The position numbers and the translations under genes are program-made. 37,662 bases of DNA from SZUA-448 sp964602475 (GTDB lineage Bacteria > Bacillota > Clostridia > Lachnospirales > Lachnospiraceae): positions 1 through 37,662 of the forward strand of contig CAZRRN010000030.1 in assembly GCA_964602475.1 (NCBI GenBank), read 5' to 3'. The notes under the pieces are model-generated. The model did not search any database and was not told the origin of the DNA. It worked only from the letters and a program-made list of their open reading frames with translations. Below are positions 7,017 through 16,800 of the stretch, piece by piece. Every line of letters begins with the position of its first letter. The stretch's first letter is position 1.

Positions 7017-7487
7017 TTAGCACATTTTTGTTCTTTCTGCCAGTGGTAATGAGTTCCACGACAGCCACATGATAACGGCATCTTCTTTGGGCTTATTGTA
7101 AAAGTCCCGCCGAACCCCTTCGTCATGAAAGCCAAGCTTATGATACAGCGCAATCGCAGGCGTATTGCTTACTCTCGCCTCCAGTGTAAATTCCGTATAA
7201 CGGCAGGCTGCCGCTTCCTTCATCAGCTCCTGCAGCAGACGCCCTGCAATTCCCCTGCGGCGGTACTGCTCTGCCACAGCAACATTAGTAATCTGCCCTT
7301 CGTCTATTACGCCCCATAGTCCACAGTAACCAAGAATTTCTCCGTTTTCTTCTGCAATCAGATATATATTGCTCTTCGATTCCAGAACACGCTCGAAGCT
7401 GTCCCCGGACCATGGTTCGGAAAAGGTTTCCTTTTCAATGCGGTATACCGCAGCGACGTCTTCCTTTTTCATACGTCTGATTAACAT
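7017..7487 (-). CDS. rimI: Ribosomal-protein-alanine N-acetyltransferase RimI (GNAT)
   Basis: Encodes 156 residues with the complete GNAT fold. It has an N-terminal IRRMKKEDVAAVYRIE, the acetyl-CoA loop QYRRRGIAGRLL (about 73-84), VSNTPAIALYHKLGF (about 105-119) and a C-terminal RRDFYNKPKEDAVIM, all typical of RimI. It acetylates the N-terminal alanine of ribosomal protein S18 in E. coli; in Firmicutes it is regularly encoded beside tsaB and tsaD. It overlaps tsaB by 7 bases, and its GGAGG site lies in the end of tsaB, giving coupled translation. Confidence 0.93.
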   Translation of the reverse strand: MLIRRMKKEDVAAVYRIEKETFSEPWSGDSFERVLESKSNIYLIAEENGEILGYCGLWGVIDEGQITNVAVAEQYRRRGIAGRLLQELMKEAAACRYTEFTLEARVSNTPAIALYHKLGFHDEGVRRDFYNKPKEDAVIMWLSWNSLPLAERTKMC

Positions 7488-8251
7488 ACCTGCATGCCTC
7501 CGTGCGAAGTGGTACCCATTTCATTATTTTCCGATTTCCCGGCATTCTCTGTCTTCTGCTTTTCGTTTCGTTCTCGTTCCGCCTGCGACATCCGAAGATA
7601 TTCAGGAACCAGCATGGCTCCATCCATTACTTCTCCCCGTTGTGCACGCCATAAAGCCAATACGGCCAGACTTGCAGCATTCTGTTTGTACATATGTGCT
7701 GCCGCAAAACGGTGCGGACAGGTGAGCTTCTGCTCCAGCTCATCCCGATAAGCATCAATCGCATCTCCAAGCAACACAACCTGCCGTTCCTGTTCATTCA
7801 ACAGCCGGATGATTTCTTCCAAAGCACACGCCCGCTGAGAAATCCGGATACAAAGCTTCTCCTCTTCAAATGCATAGAGTCCGGTATAGACTTGATTTCT
7901 TCTGGCGTCCATCATCGGACAGACCAATTCCTCTGTCCCGCAAAAGTTATATGCAAGCATCTCCAGCGTCGGTACTGCCGCCACCGGTTTATTCAGTGCG
8001 GCTGCAAGCCCCTTAACGGTTGCCGCTCCGATTCTGAGACCGGTAAAGGATCCCGGTCCCTCAGAGACCGCAATCACATCAAGCGAATGCTTATCTGTCT
8101 CTGTCATGCGAAGAATTTCATCAATCATCGGCAGCAGGGTCTGCGAATGCGTCTTCCGGTAGTCCACCGTATAGACGGCCCTGATTCCTTCTTCTGTTAT
8201 AAGTGCCGTCGAGGCAACCTGCCCCGATGCATCCACTGCCAATAGCTTCAT
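7481..8251 (-). CDS. tsaB: tRNA threonylcarbamoyladenosine biosynthesis protein TsaB (YeaZ)
   Basis: Encodes 256 residues. TsaB is a catalytically inactive TsaD paralog that forms the TsaB-TsaD(-TsaE) complex for t6A37 synthesis. The family segments are present: LLAVDASGQVAST at the N-terminus, SEGPGSFTGLRIG (about 64-76) and MMDARRNQVY (about 113-122). The C-terminal 35 residues form a charged tail, longer than in most homologs, ending in codons that carry the ribosome-binding site of rimI. The ATG directly abuts the TAA of tsaE, with GGAGG overlapping the end of tsaE. Confidence 0.95.
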   Translation of the reverse strand: MKLLAVDASGQVASTALITEEGIRAVYTVDYRKTHSQTLLPMIDEILRMTETDKHSLDVIAVSEGPGSFTGLRIGAATVKGLAAALNKPVAAVPTLEMLAYNFCGTEELVCPMMDARRNQVYTGLYAFEEEKLCIRISQRACALEEIIRLLNEQERQVVLLGDAIDAYRDELEQKLTCPHRFAAAHMYKQNAASLAVLALWRAQRGEVMDGAMLVPEYLRMSQAERERNEKQKTENAGKSENNEMGTTSHGGMQVC

Positions 8252-8686
8252 TTACGCCTCCGGTTCCGTTATGGTGATTCGTCGGTAAGAAAAACCCTTT
8301 GAGAGATCCTTCTCAATCAGAATCTTCACTGCGTCCGGTGGTATCAGCTCATCAATCAGTTCTGCCCACTCCACCAGACACACACCCTGCCCGTCAAAAT
8401 ACTCTTCAAAGCCAATCTCGTACATTTCCTCGGGATCTTCTATCCGGTAAACATCAAAATGATATAGGGAAAGTCTGCCACCCTCATATATCTGTAAAAT
8501 AGTAAAGGTCGGACTGTTCACCGGCTCAAGGATACCTAATCCCGCAGCAAATCCCTGGGTAAATACCGTCTTTCCGGTTCCAAGATCTCCGTTCAGACAG
8601 AAAACCGTCCCGGGGATTGCTTTCTCTCCTAGACTTTTCCCGAGCGCAAAGGTATCCTCCGCCCTGTTACTGTCAGTTATTTGCAT
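8252..8686 (-). CDS. tsaE: tRNA threonylcarbamoyladenosine biosynthesis ATPase TsaE
   Basis: Encodes 144 residues, the typical TsaE length. The Walker A motif GDLGTGKT (33-40), the NSPTFTIL segment and HFDVYRI with a following FDGQGVCLVEWAE are characteristic. TsaE hydrolyses ATP to reset the TsaB-TsaD complex in bacterial t6A formation. AAGGAG lies 6 bases before the ATG and overlaps the stop region of the upstream acyltransferase gene. It is directly followed by tsaB. Without a visible tsaC/Sua5 in the window, the first step must be encoded elsewhere. Confidence 0.96.
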   Translation of the reverse strand: MQITDSNRAEDTFALGKSLGEKAIPGTVFCLNGDLGTGKTVFTQGFAAGLGILEPVNSPTFTILQIYEGGRLSLYHFDVYRIEDPEEMYEIGFEEYFDGQGVCLVEWAELIDELIPPDAVKILIEKDLSKGFSYRRITITEPEA

Positions 8687-8695
8687 ATCCGCTCC

Positions 8696-9616
8696 TTAAG
8701 CACGCACCCGGTCGATAACATCATGACGAATCTTCTCGGATGTCTTCATCAACAGCTCCGGCTTCATAATATACTTCCGGATCAGCCGGAAGCCTTCTGC
8801 ATAAATAAATCCGTCTGTTGCCCGTTCATCTACGACAAATCTGAGCTTTACAAACAGCTTTTTAATTATATTTCCGTCTTCGTCCGTTACATGGCGTACT
8901 TCCTTGCCTCCGATTGCTCCGAACACCGAAAGCGTCCCAAGCTCGTAAATATGATGATATACCGGAGCAATTCCGATTGACCCCATGTTAGTAATAAAAA
9001 AGCTTGAATGGAATGGGCTCAGAGCATTAACGCTCTTTGGCAGCCAGCCACGGTTATCAAGAAAATAGATCAGGTTGATTACGGATTTCAGAAGCCAGCC
9101 GGGAAGGATGCAAAGGAGACGTTCCAGAACTTCAAAGCTGTTCTTCGCCTGATCTTTTCCGTCCTCTTCCTTCTCTTTGATTGGATTTGCCTGTTCCTGA
9201 ATCTTTCTGACAATATCCTTCAGAGTATCCTCAAGTTCAAAACGCGGAGTAATGATCGACCGCTCGCTTTCTTTGGACATTCCTTTCATCACGACCATGG
9301 ATCCTTTGATTTCATTCCGTGCATAAACCCTGCGATTTATCACAAAACGGTTCAGCTCCGGAAGCTCCGCCATCGCACGGGCAATTGCACCGAAAATGAC
9401 ATGATACAGCGTCAGTCCCGGAAGCTCTCCCTTTCGTGCCTTGAAGATAAAGTCCTGCGTTGCAGTGATTTCCACATCATCCTCAAATAACACCCAGCTG
9501 TCTGAGTTTGTCTTCATAATAAACGGAATCAGCATCGTCATCGGATCCAGGTTCCGTACCCGGTAACCGTCGTAACGGTCACCCCATTTTCTCTTTCGTC
9601 CCTCCAGTGGTCTCAT
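8696..9616 (-). CDS. 2-oxoacid dehydrogenase E2-like acyltransferase domain protein lacking the catalytic His
   Basis: Encodes 306 residues resembling the catalytic (CAT-fold) domain of dihydrolipoamide acyltransferases, with no lipoyl or peripheral-subunit-binding domain. It starts directly with the fold (RVRNLDPMTMLIPFIM) and has the FFITNMGSIG strand and the final FVVDERATDG motif. In true E2 enzymes the last motif is DHRVxDG with a catalytic His; here Glu264 stands in its place. It carries a charged loop plus hydrophobic segment (about 150-190) in the middle. AGGCGG precedes the ATG. No E1, E3 or lipoyl ligase gene lies nearby. It may be a non-catalytic or repurposed acyltransferase-fold protein; chloramphenicol-acetyltransferase-like activity is unlikely without the His. 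Confidence 0.82.
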   Translation of the reverse strand: MRPLEGRKRKWGDRYDGYRVRNLDPMTMLIPFIMKTNSDSWVLFEDDVEITATQDFIFKARKGELPGLTLYHVIFGAIARAMAELPELNRFVINRRVYARNEIKGSMVVMKGMSKESERSIITPRFELEDTLKDIVRKIQEQANPIKEKEEDGKDQAKNSFEVLERLLCILPGWLLKSVINLIYFLDNRGWLPKSVNALSPFHSSFFITNMGSIGIAPVYHHIYELGTLSVFGAIGGKEVRHVTDEDGNIIKKLFVKLRFVVDERATDGFIYAEGFRLIRKYIMKPELLMKTSEKIRHDVIDRVRA

Positions 9617-9650
9617 CAGGTTTTCCGCCTTTGTATTTATTGTTTTTTAT

Positions 9651-12068
9651 TTACAGTATCATCGTAAGCTGGATTCTCTTTTTGGGAAGATCCACGCTCA
9701 TTACCTTTACGTCAACAATATCACCGACACTGACAGCATCCAGCGGATGCTTGATGAAGCGCTGATTTGTAATCTGGGAAATATGCACCAGACCGTCCTG
9801 ATGTACTCCGATATCCACAAATACACCAAAATCAATTACATTCCGAACCGTTCCCTTCAGGATCATGCCCTCTTTTAAGTCCTTCATATCCATGACATCT
9901 GTGCGAAGAATCGGCTTTGGCATCTCATCACGCGGATCACGTCCCGGTTTTTCAAGTTCCTTGATAATATCGGTCAGGGTAATCTCTCCAATTCCGAGTT
10001 CATCCGCCAGTTTCTTTTTATCGCCGACAAGATGTCCGAGATGAGACAGTTCTGATCCTGCCTTCAATACAGTAACAGGCTTTGCAGCCGCTGTATCTTT
10101 TCTCTCCTGATGTAATACCACCGGTGAGGCTCCCTTGTCCTCCATCTTTTTGCCATGTGTATTCTGACCGTTCAGAGCAGCAAACAGCGCCTGTCCCATT
10201 GCCGTTTTGGTATCCATTGCCGGTTTCGCGTTTTTTTGATTGTTCCGTTCACGACGACCGTTTTCCGCTTCCTGTTTTTTCTGCTCGGCTTCTGCTTCCT
10301 GCTGCGCCACACGCTGCTGTGCCTGCACCTTGCGGATGTCTGCCGGTGAGAATCCAAGCTTATTAAGAAGTCTTCCTGCAGCTTCGTAGGATTCCGGATG
10401 TACGCCGGTCTCGTCTAACGGATTGTCTCCTCCGTTAATCCGTAAGAAGCCTGCACACTGCTCGAAAGCTTTCGGTCCAAGCTTTGCCACCTTCAGCAGC
10501 TGCTGCCGGTTCTTGAACCTTCCGTTTTCTTCCCTATAATTTACTATATTCTTTGCAATCACCTTGGAAATACCGGAGACATATTCCAGCAGAGAAGCAG
10601 ATGCTGTGTTCAGATCTATCCCGACCTTGTTAACACAATCCTCTACAACTCCGTTCAGAGAGTCTCCCAGTTTCTTCTGGTTCATATCATGCTGATACTG
10701 TCCGACACCAATGGATTTCGGATCAATCTTTACGAGCTCTGCCAGCGGATCCTGCAGACGTCGCGCTATGGAAGCCGCACTTCTCTGCCCGACATCAAAC
10801 TGTGGAAATTCCTCCGTCGCCAGTTTGCTTGCAGAATACACCGAAGCTCCTGCTTCGTTCACTATTACATACTGTACCGGCCGGTGCAGCTCATGCAGAA
10901 GGTCAACGATAACCTGTTCGGATTCGCGCGATGCGGTACCGTTTCCAACCGAAATCAGAGTGATGTTGTATTTTTCAATCAGTCTGGTGAGAATTCTCTT
11001 GGCATCGTCTACCTTAAACTGCGGAGCAGTCGGATAGATTACGACCGTATCAAGTACCTTTCCTGTCGGATCTACAACAGCAAGCTTACAGCCTGTACGA
11101 AATGCAGGATCCCAGCCAAGTACAGTCTGACCCACAATAGGCGGAGCCATCAGAAGCTGGTGAAGATTCTTTCCAAAGACCTTAATCGCGCCGTCTTCCG
11201 CTTTCTCAGTCAGATCATTCCGGATTTCCCTTTCAATCGCCGGGGCAATCAGCCGTTCATAGCTGTCTAAAACCGCTTCCTGAAGTGTTCCCGTTGTATT
11301 CGGGTTCTCCCGAAGAATTACTTTCTTTTCAAGAAAACGCAGAATCTGTTCGGTCGGAGCGGTAATCCTGATTGTCAGGAACTTCTCTTCTTCTCCGCGG
11401 TTCAGTGCCAGGACGCGATGACCCGGAATCTTTGCAATCTGCTCTTCATATTCATAATACATCTCATAAACAGACTGTTCCTTAACATTCTTCGCCGATG
11501 ATACCAAAGCTCCCTGCTCTGCAGTCTCCTGACGGATATAGCTGCGATATTCTGCATTATCCGAAACGCTCTCCGCTATGATATCCTTTGCTCCCGCAAT
11601 CGCATCTTCTGCGGTCTTAACATCTTTTTCCGGATTCACATAAGGAGCAGCTTCCTCTGCAAGAGGTCTCTCTGTCTCCTGTGCAAGAATCAGATCGGCA
11701 AGCGGCTGTAGTCCCCTTTCCACAGCAACCGTTGCCCGGGTCCGACGTTTCGGCCGGTACGGACGATAGAGATCCTCTACAACAACCAGTGTCTTGGCAG
11801 CTAGAATCTGCTCCTTTAGTTCCTCTGTCAGCTTTCCCTGTTCATCTATACTTGCAAGCACCTGCTTTTTCTTCTCTTCCAGATTGCGGAGATAGGTCAG
11901 GCGCTCATCCAGATTTCGCAACACCTCATCATCCAGCGATCCTGTAACTTCCTTCCGGTATCGCGCGATGAATGGGATTGTATTCCCTTCATCAATCAGC
12001 TGAACTGTAGCCTGTACCTGTTCCAGGCGGATTCCCAGTTCATCCCTTAATTGTTCCAGTATATTCAT
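9651..12068 (-). CDS. tex: Tex family RNA-binding transcription accessory protein
   Basis: Encodes 805 residues from the ATG at 12068 (GGAG 5 bases before it; the frame stays open to 12140, but that extension lies in the leader). Domain order is that of Tex: N-terminal helical domain (from NILEQLRDELG, with NTIPFIARYRKE), YqgF/RNase H-like domain (about 320-450, with GWDPAFRTGCKLAVVD), helix-hairpin-helix repeats (about 480-560, NTASASLLEYVSGI) and a C-terminal S1 domain (about 730-800, GVFVDIGVHQDGLVHIS). A Lys/Glu/Gln-rich stretch of about 80 residues (about 595-680) before the S1 domain makes it longer than most Tex proteins. It binds nucleic acid and influences transcription; its exact role is not settled. 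It is the first gene of the tRNA-maturation transcript. Confidence 0.95.
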   Translation of the reverse strand: MNILEQLRDELGIRLEQVQATVQLIDEGNTIPFIARYRKEVTGSLDDEVLRNLDERLTYLRNLEEKKKQVLASIDEQGKLTEELKEQILAAKTLVVVEDLYRPYRPKRRTRATVAVERGLQPLADLILAQETERPLAEEAAPYVNPEKDVKTAEDAIAGAKDIIAESVSDNAEYRSYIRQETAEQGALVSSAKNVKEQSVYEMYYEYEEQIAKIPGHRVLALNRGEEEKFLTIRITAPTEQILRFLEKKVILRENPNTTGTLQEAVLDSYERLIAPAIEREIRNDLTEKAEDGAIKVFGKNLHQLLMAPPIVGQTVLGWDPAFRTGCKLAVVDPTGKVLDTVVIYPTAPQFKVDDAKRILTRLIEKYNITLISVGNGTASRESEQVIVDLLHELHRPVQYVIVNEAGASVYSASKLATEEFPQFDVGQRSAASIARRLQDPLAELVKIDPKSIGVGQYQHDMNQKKLGDSLNGVVEDCVNKVGIDLNTASASLLEYVSGISKVIAKNIVNYREENGRFKNRQQLLKVAKLGPKAFEQCAGFLRINGGDNPLDETGVHPESYEAAGRLLNKLGFSPADIRKVQAQQRVAQQEAEAEQKKQEAENGRRERNNQKNAKPAMDTKTAMGQALFAALNGQNTHGKKMEDKGASPVVLHQERKDTAAAKPVTVLKAGSELSHLGHLVGDKKKLADELGIGEITLTDIIKELEKPGRDPRDEMPKPILRTDVMDMKDLKEGMILKGTVRNVIDFGVFVDIGVHQDGLVHISQITNQRFIKHPLDAVSVGDIVDVKVMSVDLPKKRIQLTMIL

Positions 12069-12130
12069 AATTCTCCGTTTCTGCCGAATGTACGGCGGTT
12101 TTCCTTGCAGAAAGTATTTATATAAATTTA

Positions 12131-12159
12131 ATAATACCATTCCTTTTGCGCGGTGTAAA
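12131..12159 (-). promoter_or_regulatory. Promoter of the tex-to-ispD operon
   Basis: On the minus strand TTTACA (12159-12154), a 17-base spacer and TATTAT (12136-12131), with TG one base before the -10. The predicted start lies about 55 bases before the tex ATG. No other clear promoter was found inside the following 9 kb of closely spaced genes. Confidence 0.75.
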
Positions 12160-12181
12160 GTCCCGATAAAAATGAAAAAGG

Positions 12182-12210
12182 TTGATTTTTTAATTCGCCT
12201 GATATATATT
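12182..12210 (+). promoter_or_regulatory. Promoter of the HExxH-protein gene
   Basis: TTGATT (12182-12187), a 17-base spacer and TATATT (12205-12210). The predicted start is about 55 bases before the ATG at 12272. It is divergent from, and does not overlap, the tex promoter. Confidence 0.6.
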
Positions 12211-12271
12211 AGAGATAGATATTATTGACAGTTTGACACAACCATCGGAGCTGCTCTTTTGGAGGTATGCC

Positions 12272-12799
12272 ATGTCCGACTTCCTGCAGATTCACAATCA
12301 AATACCTTATACGGAGCAACCCTTCGGTTCAGATTTCTCTGCCGGTCTGCCTACTGTATCTTTGGGATCTGACGCTGCTTCTGAAGTCTCACCACCCGGA
12401 GCTGCTGACCGGTCTGAAGAAGCTTCTTCGGTTAAAAATACTTCCTTTAGCGGCTGTGAGACCTGTCGGAACAGAAAGTATGTTGATGTCTCCGCGGAAA
12501 GCGATGTTTCCTTTCAAGCCCCTGCACATATCAATCCGGCTTCTTCTGCAACCGTTGTAGCAGGACACGAACGGCAGCATGTTGCAAATGCAGTACAGAA
12601 GGGAAGTGCTCCCAATGCAAAGCTGGTATCGGCTACTGTACGTCTGATTACTTCCGTCTGCCCCGAATGCGGACGGCGTTATGTCTCGGGCGGTGTGACA
12701 AATACCGTTATACAGTACAGTACTAATCCCTATTCCCAGTCTAAAAAATCACTGGACAGCGGACTTCTTACCGGTTCGAAGGTAGATATTAGATTATAG
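12272..12799 (+). CDS. HExxH-motif protein with two CXXC knuckles (putative metallopeptidase-like)
   Basis: Encodes 175 residues. GGAGG (12261-12265) lies 6 bases before this ATG; an upstream in-frame TTG at 12233 lacks a site. The first 45 residues are low-complexity and Ser/Pro-rich. The core is CETCRNRKYVD (about 49-59), FQAPAHI, a helix with HERQH (HExxH, about 90-94), and CPECGRRYVSGG (about 124-135). HExxH is the zinc-metallopeptidase signature, but no third ligand is obvious and the domain is short. I recall similar clostridial proteins with SHExxHV and the same Cys pairs, but no assigned function. There is no signal peptide. It is monocistronic, between its promoter and the shared terminator. 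Confidence 0.8.
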   Translation: MSDFLQIHNQIPYTEQPFGSDFSAGLPTVSLGSDAASEVSPPGAADRSEEASSVKNTSFSGCETCRNRKYVDVSAESDVSFQAPAHINPASSATVVAGHERQHVANAVQKGSAPNAKLVSATVRLITSVCPECGRRYVSGGVTNTVIQYSTNPYSQSKKSLDSGLLTGSKVDIRL

Positions 12800-12823
12800 C
12801 CCTGTGATTCAAATAGTTTCATG

Positions 12824-12857
12824 AAGAAAAAAGGCATCATCGAAGGATGACGCCTTT
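12824..12857 (-). terminator. Rho-independent terminator of pfkA, shared gap with the convergent gene
   Basis: On the minus strand AAAGGCGTCATC (12857-12846) pairs with GATGATGCCTTT (12841-12830) with one G:T pair, a 4-base loop, then a T-run. On the plus strand the same hairpin has an A:C mismatch and a poor T-run, so it is mainly leftward. Confidence 0.85.
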
Positions 12858-12871
12858 ATATTAAAATCATT

Positions 12872-13855
12872 TTACATAATGGAAAGCTTCTTCTGCATCT
12901 CGTACAGGAACGGATCCAGATCCTTCTTCATAGCCAATGCTTCCTCAATATCAATGTCCATGAATTCACCATGACGGTATGCAATAATCCGGTTTGATTT
13001 GCCCTGACTTAATACCTCTACCGCCTTACAACCCATAGCGGAGGCATAAACCCTGTCCTTACAGGTCGGACTGCCGCCTCTCTGAATATGCCCGATAATG
13101 GTCGCACGCGTGGATATTCCTGTAGCAGCTTCGATTCTCCCGGCCATCCCATGAGAGTCTCCGATTCCCTCAGCATTAATAATAATGTGATGTGTCTTTC
13201 CGCTCTTACGTTTCTCTATAATATGATCAATCAGAACCTGCTCATTATAATCGTAACGTTCAACGGTCAATACATCCTCTGCTCCGTTCGCGATTCCACA
13301 CCATAAAGCGATATGTCCTGCAGTTCTTCCCATAACTTCAATAATACTGCAGCGTTCATGAGAGGTGGAGGTATCACGAACCTTATCGATTGCCTCCATT
13401 GCAGTATTTACTGCCGTATCAAAGCCGATGGTGTAATCGGAACAGGCAATGTCAAGATCAATGGTTCCCGGAACTCCGATGGTATTAATTCCTCTTGCTG
13501 CAAGTTCTCTTGCTCCGCGGAAGGAACCATCACCGCCGATTACAACGACACCATCTATTTCATGCTTTTTACAGATTTCCGCACCCTTATCCTGACCCTC
13601 TTGTGTCATAAATTCCGGGCAGCGTGCGGTAAACAGAATCGTTCCTCCCCGCTGTATCGTATCTGCCACAGTACGACCGTTCATATCAAAGATATCTTCC
13701 TCAAGCAGCCCGGTATACCCTCTCCGGATTCCCTTGACCTTCATTCCGTTTGCCAATGCGGTACGAACTACCGAACGCACCGCCGCGTTCATTCCCGGTG
13801 CATCTCCTCCGCTGGTAAGTACTCCGATTGTTTTATTTTTTAATTCCATACCCAT
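12872..13855 (-). CDS. pfkA: ATP-dependent 6-phosphofructokinase
   Basis: Encodes 327 residues (ATG at 13855, or a second ATG two codons later). It phosphorylates fructose 6-phosphate in glycolysis. TSGGDAPGMN (14-23) binds ATP, and GGDGSFRGA has Gly after GGD as in ATP-using enzymes rather than the Asp of the PPi-dependent type. PGTIDLD carries the catalytic Asp pair, with Leu where most enzymes have Asn. MGRTAGHIAL and IQRGGSPTCKDR are also standard. It begins 3 bases after the stop of dnaE, so it is co-translated with a replication polymerase, a pairing also known from other Firmicutes and Actinobacteria-like loci. A terminator follows. Confidence 0.96.
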   Translation of the reverse strand: MGMELKNKTIGVLTSGGDAPGMNAAVRSVVRTALANGMKVKGIRRGYTGLLEEDIFDMNGRTVADTIQRGGTILFTARCPEFMTQEGQDKGAEICKKHEIDGVVVIGGDGSFRGARELAARGINTIGVPGTIDLDIACSDYTIGFDTAVNTAMEAIDKVRDTSTSHERCSIIEVMGRTAGHIALWCGIANGAEDVLTVERYDYNEQVLIDHIIEKRKSGKTHHIIINAEGIGDSHGMAGRIEAATGISTRATIIGHIQRGGSPTCKDRVYASAMGCKAVEVLSQGKSNRIIAYRHGEFMDIDIEEALAMKKDLDPFLYEMQKKLSIM

Positions 13856-13858
13856 AGA

Positions 13859-16800
13859 TTACCGAGCCTTTCTGTCGTTTCCCGGCTGTTTGTCAACAAC
13901 CCTGACATTTTCTTCTTTATATCTGGAATACAGGCGTCCTAGCAGAATCATGTCAATTTTCACATTTCTGCTTCTTGGAAGCTCCTTCATTGCTCTTTCT
14001 TTTTCACAGTATATCACAACAGTATCGTTCCCGTCAAAGCCTGCAAGTTCATTTAGCAAATTTTCTTCTTCTGCGAGATAGGCTTCTTTGTCAGGAAACT
14101 TGATATAAAGACTCCGGGGGATCTCGTCAAACGGCGTAATCTTCTGACAGATCAGCTTTGCATCTTTATCTTCTTCGGCAGTTACACGGCCGGTCACCAG
14201 CACCTTGTTCTCCGGTTCAAGCACCGACCGGTATTTTTCATAATCCTTCGGAAATACCAGAATTTCCAGCTGTCCAAACATATCCTCCAGCTTAATAAAT
14301 GCCATAAGAGAGCCGGTTCTTGTGGTCTTTGTCGTCCGGTCACTGATAATCCCGCCAACCGTTACTACCGAGTTATCCTTCACTGCCGCTGCTCCGTTTT
14401 CCTCATCAAGAAGAAAGTCAAGCGTAGATGCATTGGTATGCTTTTCAAGAAGACCCCGGTAAGCATCCAGCGGATGCCCGCTGATGTAAATACCAAGAAC
14501 CTCCTTTTCGAAAGCGAGCAGCTCCTCGGGTGTATACTCTCCGACCGGAGGAAGCGCGGTCTCATAATTCTTCTTTTCTTCTCCCCCCATAAAATCAAGA
14601 AGGGACATCTGTCCGGTAAGTGCAACCTTCCGTTCGTGGGTCACCTCATCAAGAATCTGGGCATACATCGTCATCTGCTGACGGCGTGTTCCGGGAAGCG
14701 TAGAAAACGCTCCTGCTTTAATAAAATTCTCAATCGTCCGTTTGTTGACCTCACGCGTCGACAAGCGTGCGCAGAAATCCTTCAGACTGGTAAATGGTCC
14801 ATTCATCGTCCGCTCTTCAACCAGTGCATCGATTACCGGGCGCCCGATGCTCCGGATTGCGGACAGTGCATAGCGGATATTCTTTCCGTCAGCGGTAAAA
14901 GAACGCTCACCAACGTTGATATCGGGTGGAAGAATCCCTATTCCCATTTTACGGCTCACATAGATGTACTCGGATACCTTTCCCGAATTGTCTTGGATGG
15001 AGGTCATCAGTGCAGCCATAAATTCCACCGGGTAGTAGTGCTTCAGATACGCTGTCTGAAATGACAGTACCGCATAAGCTGCTGCATGTGATTTATTGAA
15101 AGCATATTTAGCAAAATCAATCATCTCGTCATAGATTTTATTTGCAACTGTTTCCGGTATATTCTTCGCAATACATCCGGGCACTCCCTCTTCGGAATTG
15201 CCATAGACAAAGTTCTTCCGTTCCTTTTCCATAACAGAAGCCTTTTTCTTCGACATTGCACGGCGAACAAGATCGCTTCTTCCAAAGCTGTAACCCGCAA
15301 GTTCACGCACAATCTGCATTACCTGCTCCTGATACACGATACAGCCGTAGGTCGGACTTAAAATCGGTTCAAGCTCAGGGCAGTCGTAAACAATCGACTC
15401 GGGAGCATTCTTTCCCTTAATATACTTTGGAATGAAGTCCATGGGACCGGGGCGGTATAAGGAAATACCGGCTATAACATCCTCGATATTCCTTGGCTTT
15501 AGCTCCTTCATGAAGTTCTTCATTCCTGAACTTTCCAGCTGAAAAACGCCTTCTGTCTTTCCGGAACAGAGCAGATCATAAATGTTCTGATCGGTAAAAT
15601 CTATCTTCTCCATATCCAACAGGCCTGCGTGCTTACGGTTCACCAGCTTCACAGCGTCCTGAATTACCGTCAGAGTCCGAAGTCCTAAGAAATCCATCTT
15701 CAACAGACCCAATTCTTCAATGGTGGTCATCGTGAACTGAGTCGTGATTACATCATCTGCACCTCTGGAAAGTGGAACATATTCATCCACAGGTGCATTA
15801 CTGATTACCACACCTGCCGCATGAATTGAGCTGTGTCTTGGCAGTCCCTCAAGGCGCTTTGACATATCAATCAGATTTTTTATCTCCGGATCGTCTGCGT
15901 AAGCGGCAGACAATTCCGAATTAACCGACAATGCTTTGTCAATGGTCATTCCAAGATCAGTCGGTACCATCTTTGCTACCGCATCAACCTTAGAGTATGG
16001 CAGATCAAGCGCACGTCCGACGTCCCGCAGAGCATTCCGTGCGGCCATCGTTCCGAACGTAATAATCTGTACCACACGGTCCTTGCCGTATTTACGGACA
16101 ACATAATCGATTACCTCCTGCCGGCGTTCATAGCAGAAGTCAATATCGATATCCGGCATGGTAACACGCTCCGGATTTAAAAACCGTTCAAACAGCAGCC
16201 TAAAACGAATGGGATCAATATCCGTTATCTCAAGGCAATAAGCCACAATGCTTCCCGCTGCGCTTCCCCGTCCCGGTCCGACCGCAATCTGGTTGTCCTT
16301 TGCGTAGCGGATAAAATCCGAAACAATCAGAAAATAATCCACGAACCCCATACTTTTAATCACACCGATTTCATATTCCAGACGGGCTTTCAGTTCCTTA
16401 GACGGGTTTTTGTATCGTTTCTCCAGCCCCTCTTCACAGAGCCTGCAAAGATACTCATACGCTCCCATTCCTCCCGGAACATCGAATTTCGGAAGCTTGT
16501 ACTGCCCAAAGGTAATCTCTACAGAACAACGTTGTGCAATCTCCCAGGTATTCTGCAAAGCGCGCTTTGCAAATCCGAACAGTTCCTCCATCTCCTCCGG
16601 AGACTTCATGTAATACTGTCCGCCTTCATAACGCATTCGGTCTTCATCGGACACCTTTTTCTGTGTCTGAATGCAGAGCAGGATATCGTGTGCTGCCGCA
16701 TCCTCAGGAAGCACATAATGAATGTCGTTCGTCGCTACCAGTTCAATTCCTGTCTCCTTACTCATACGGAGCAGAGCCTGATTCACAACCTTCTGTTCCG

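Noticed and set aside
13400..13600. PPi-dependent phosphofructokinase
   Set aside because: The GGDG motif is the ATP type; the TIDLD variant alone does not indicate PPi use.
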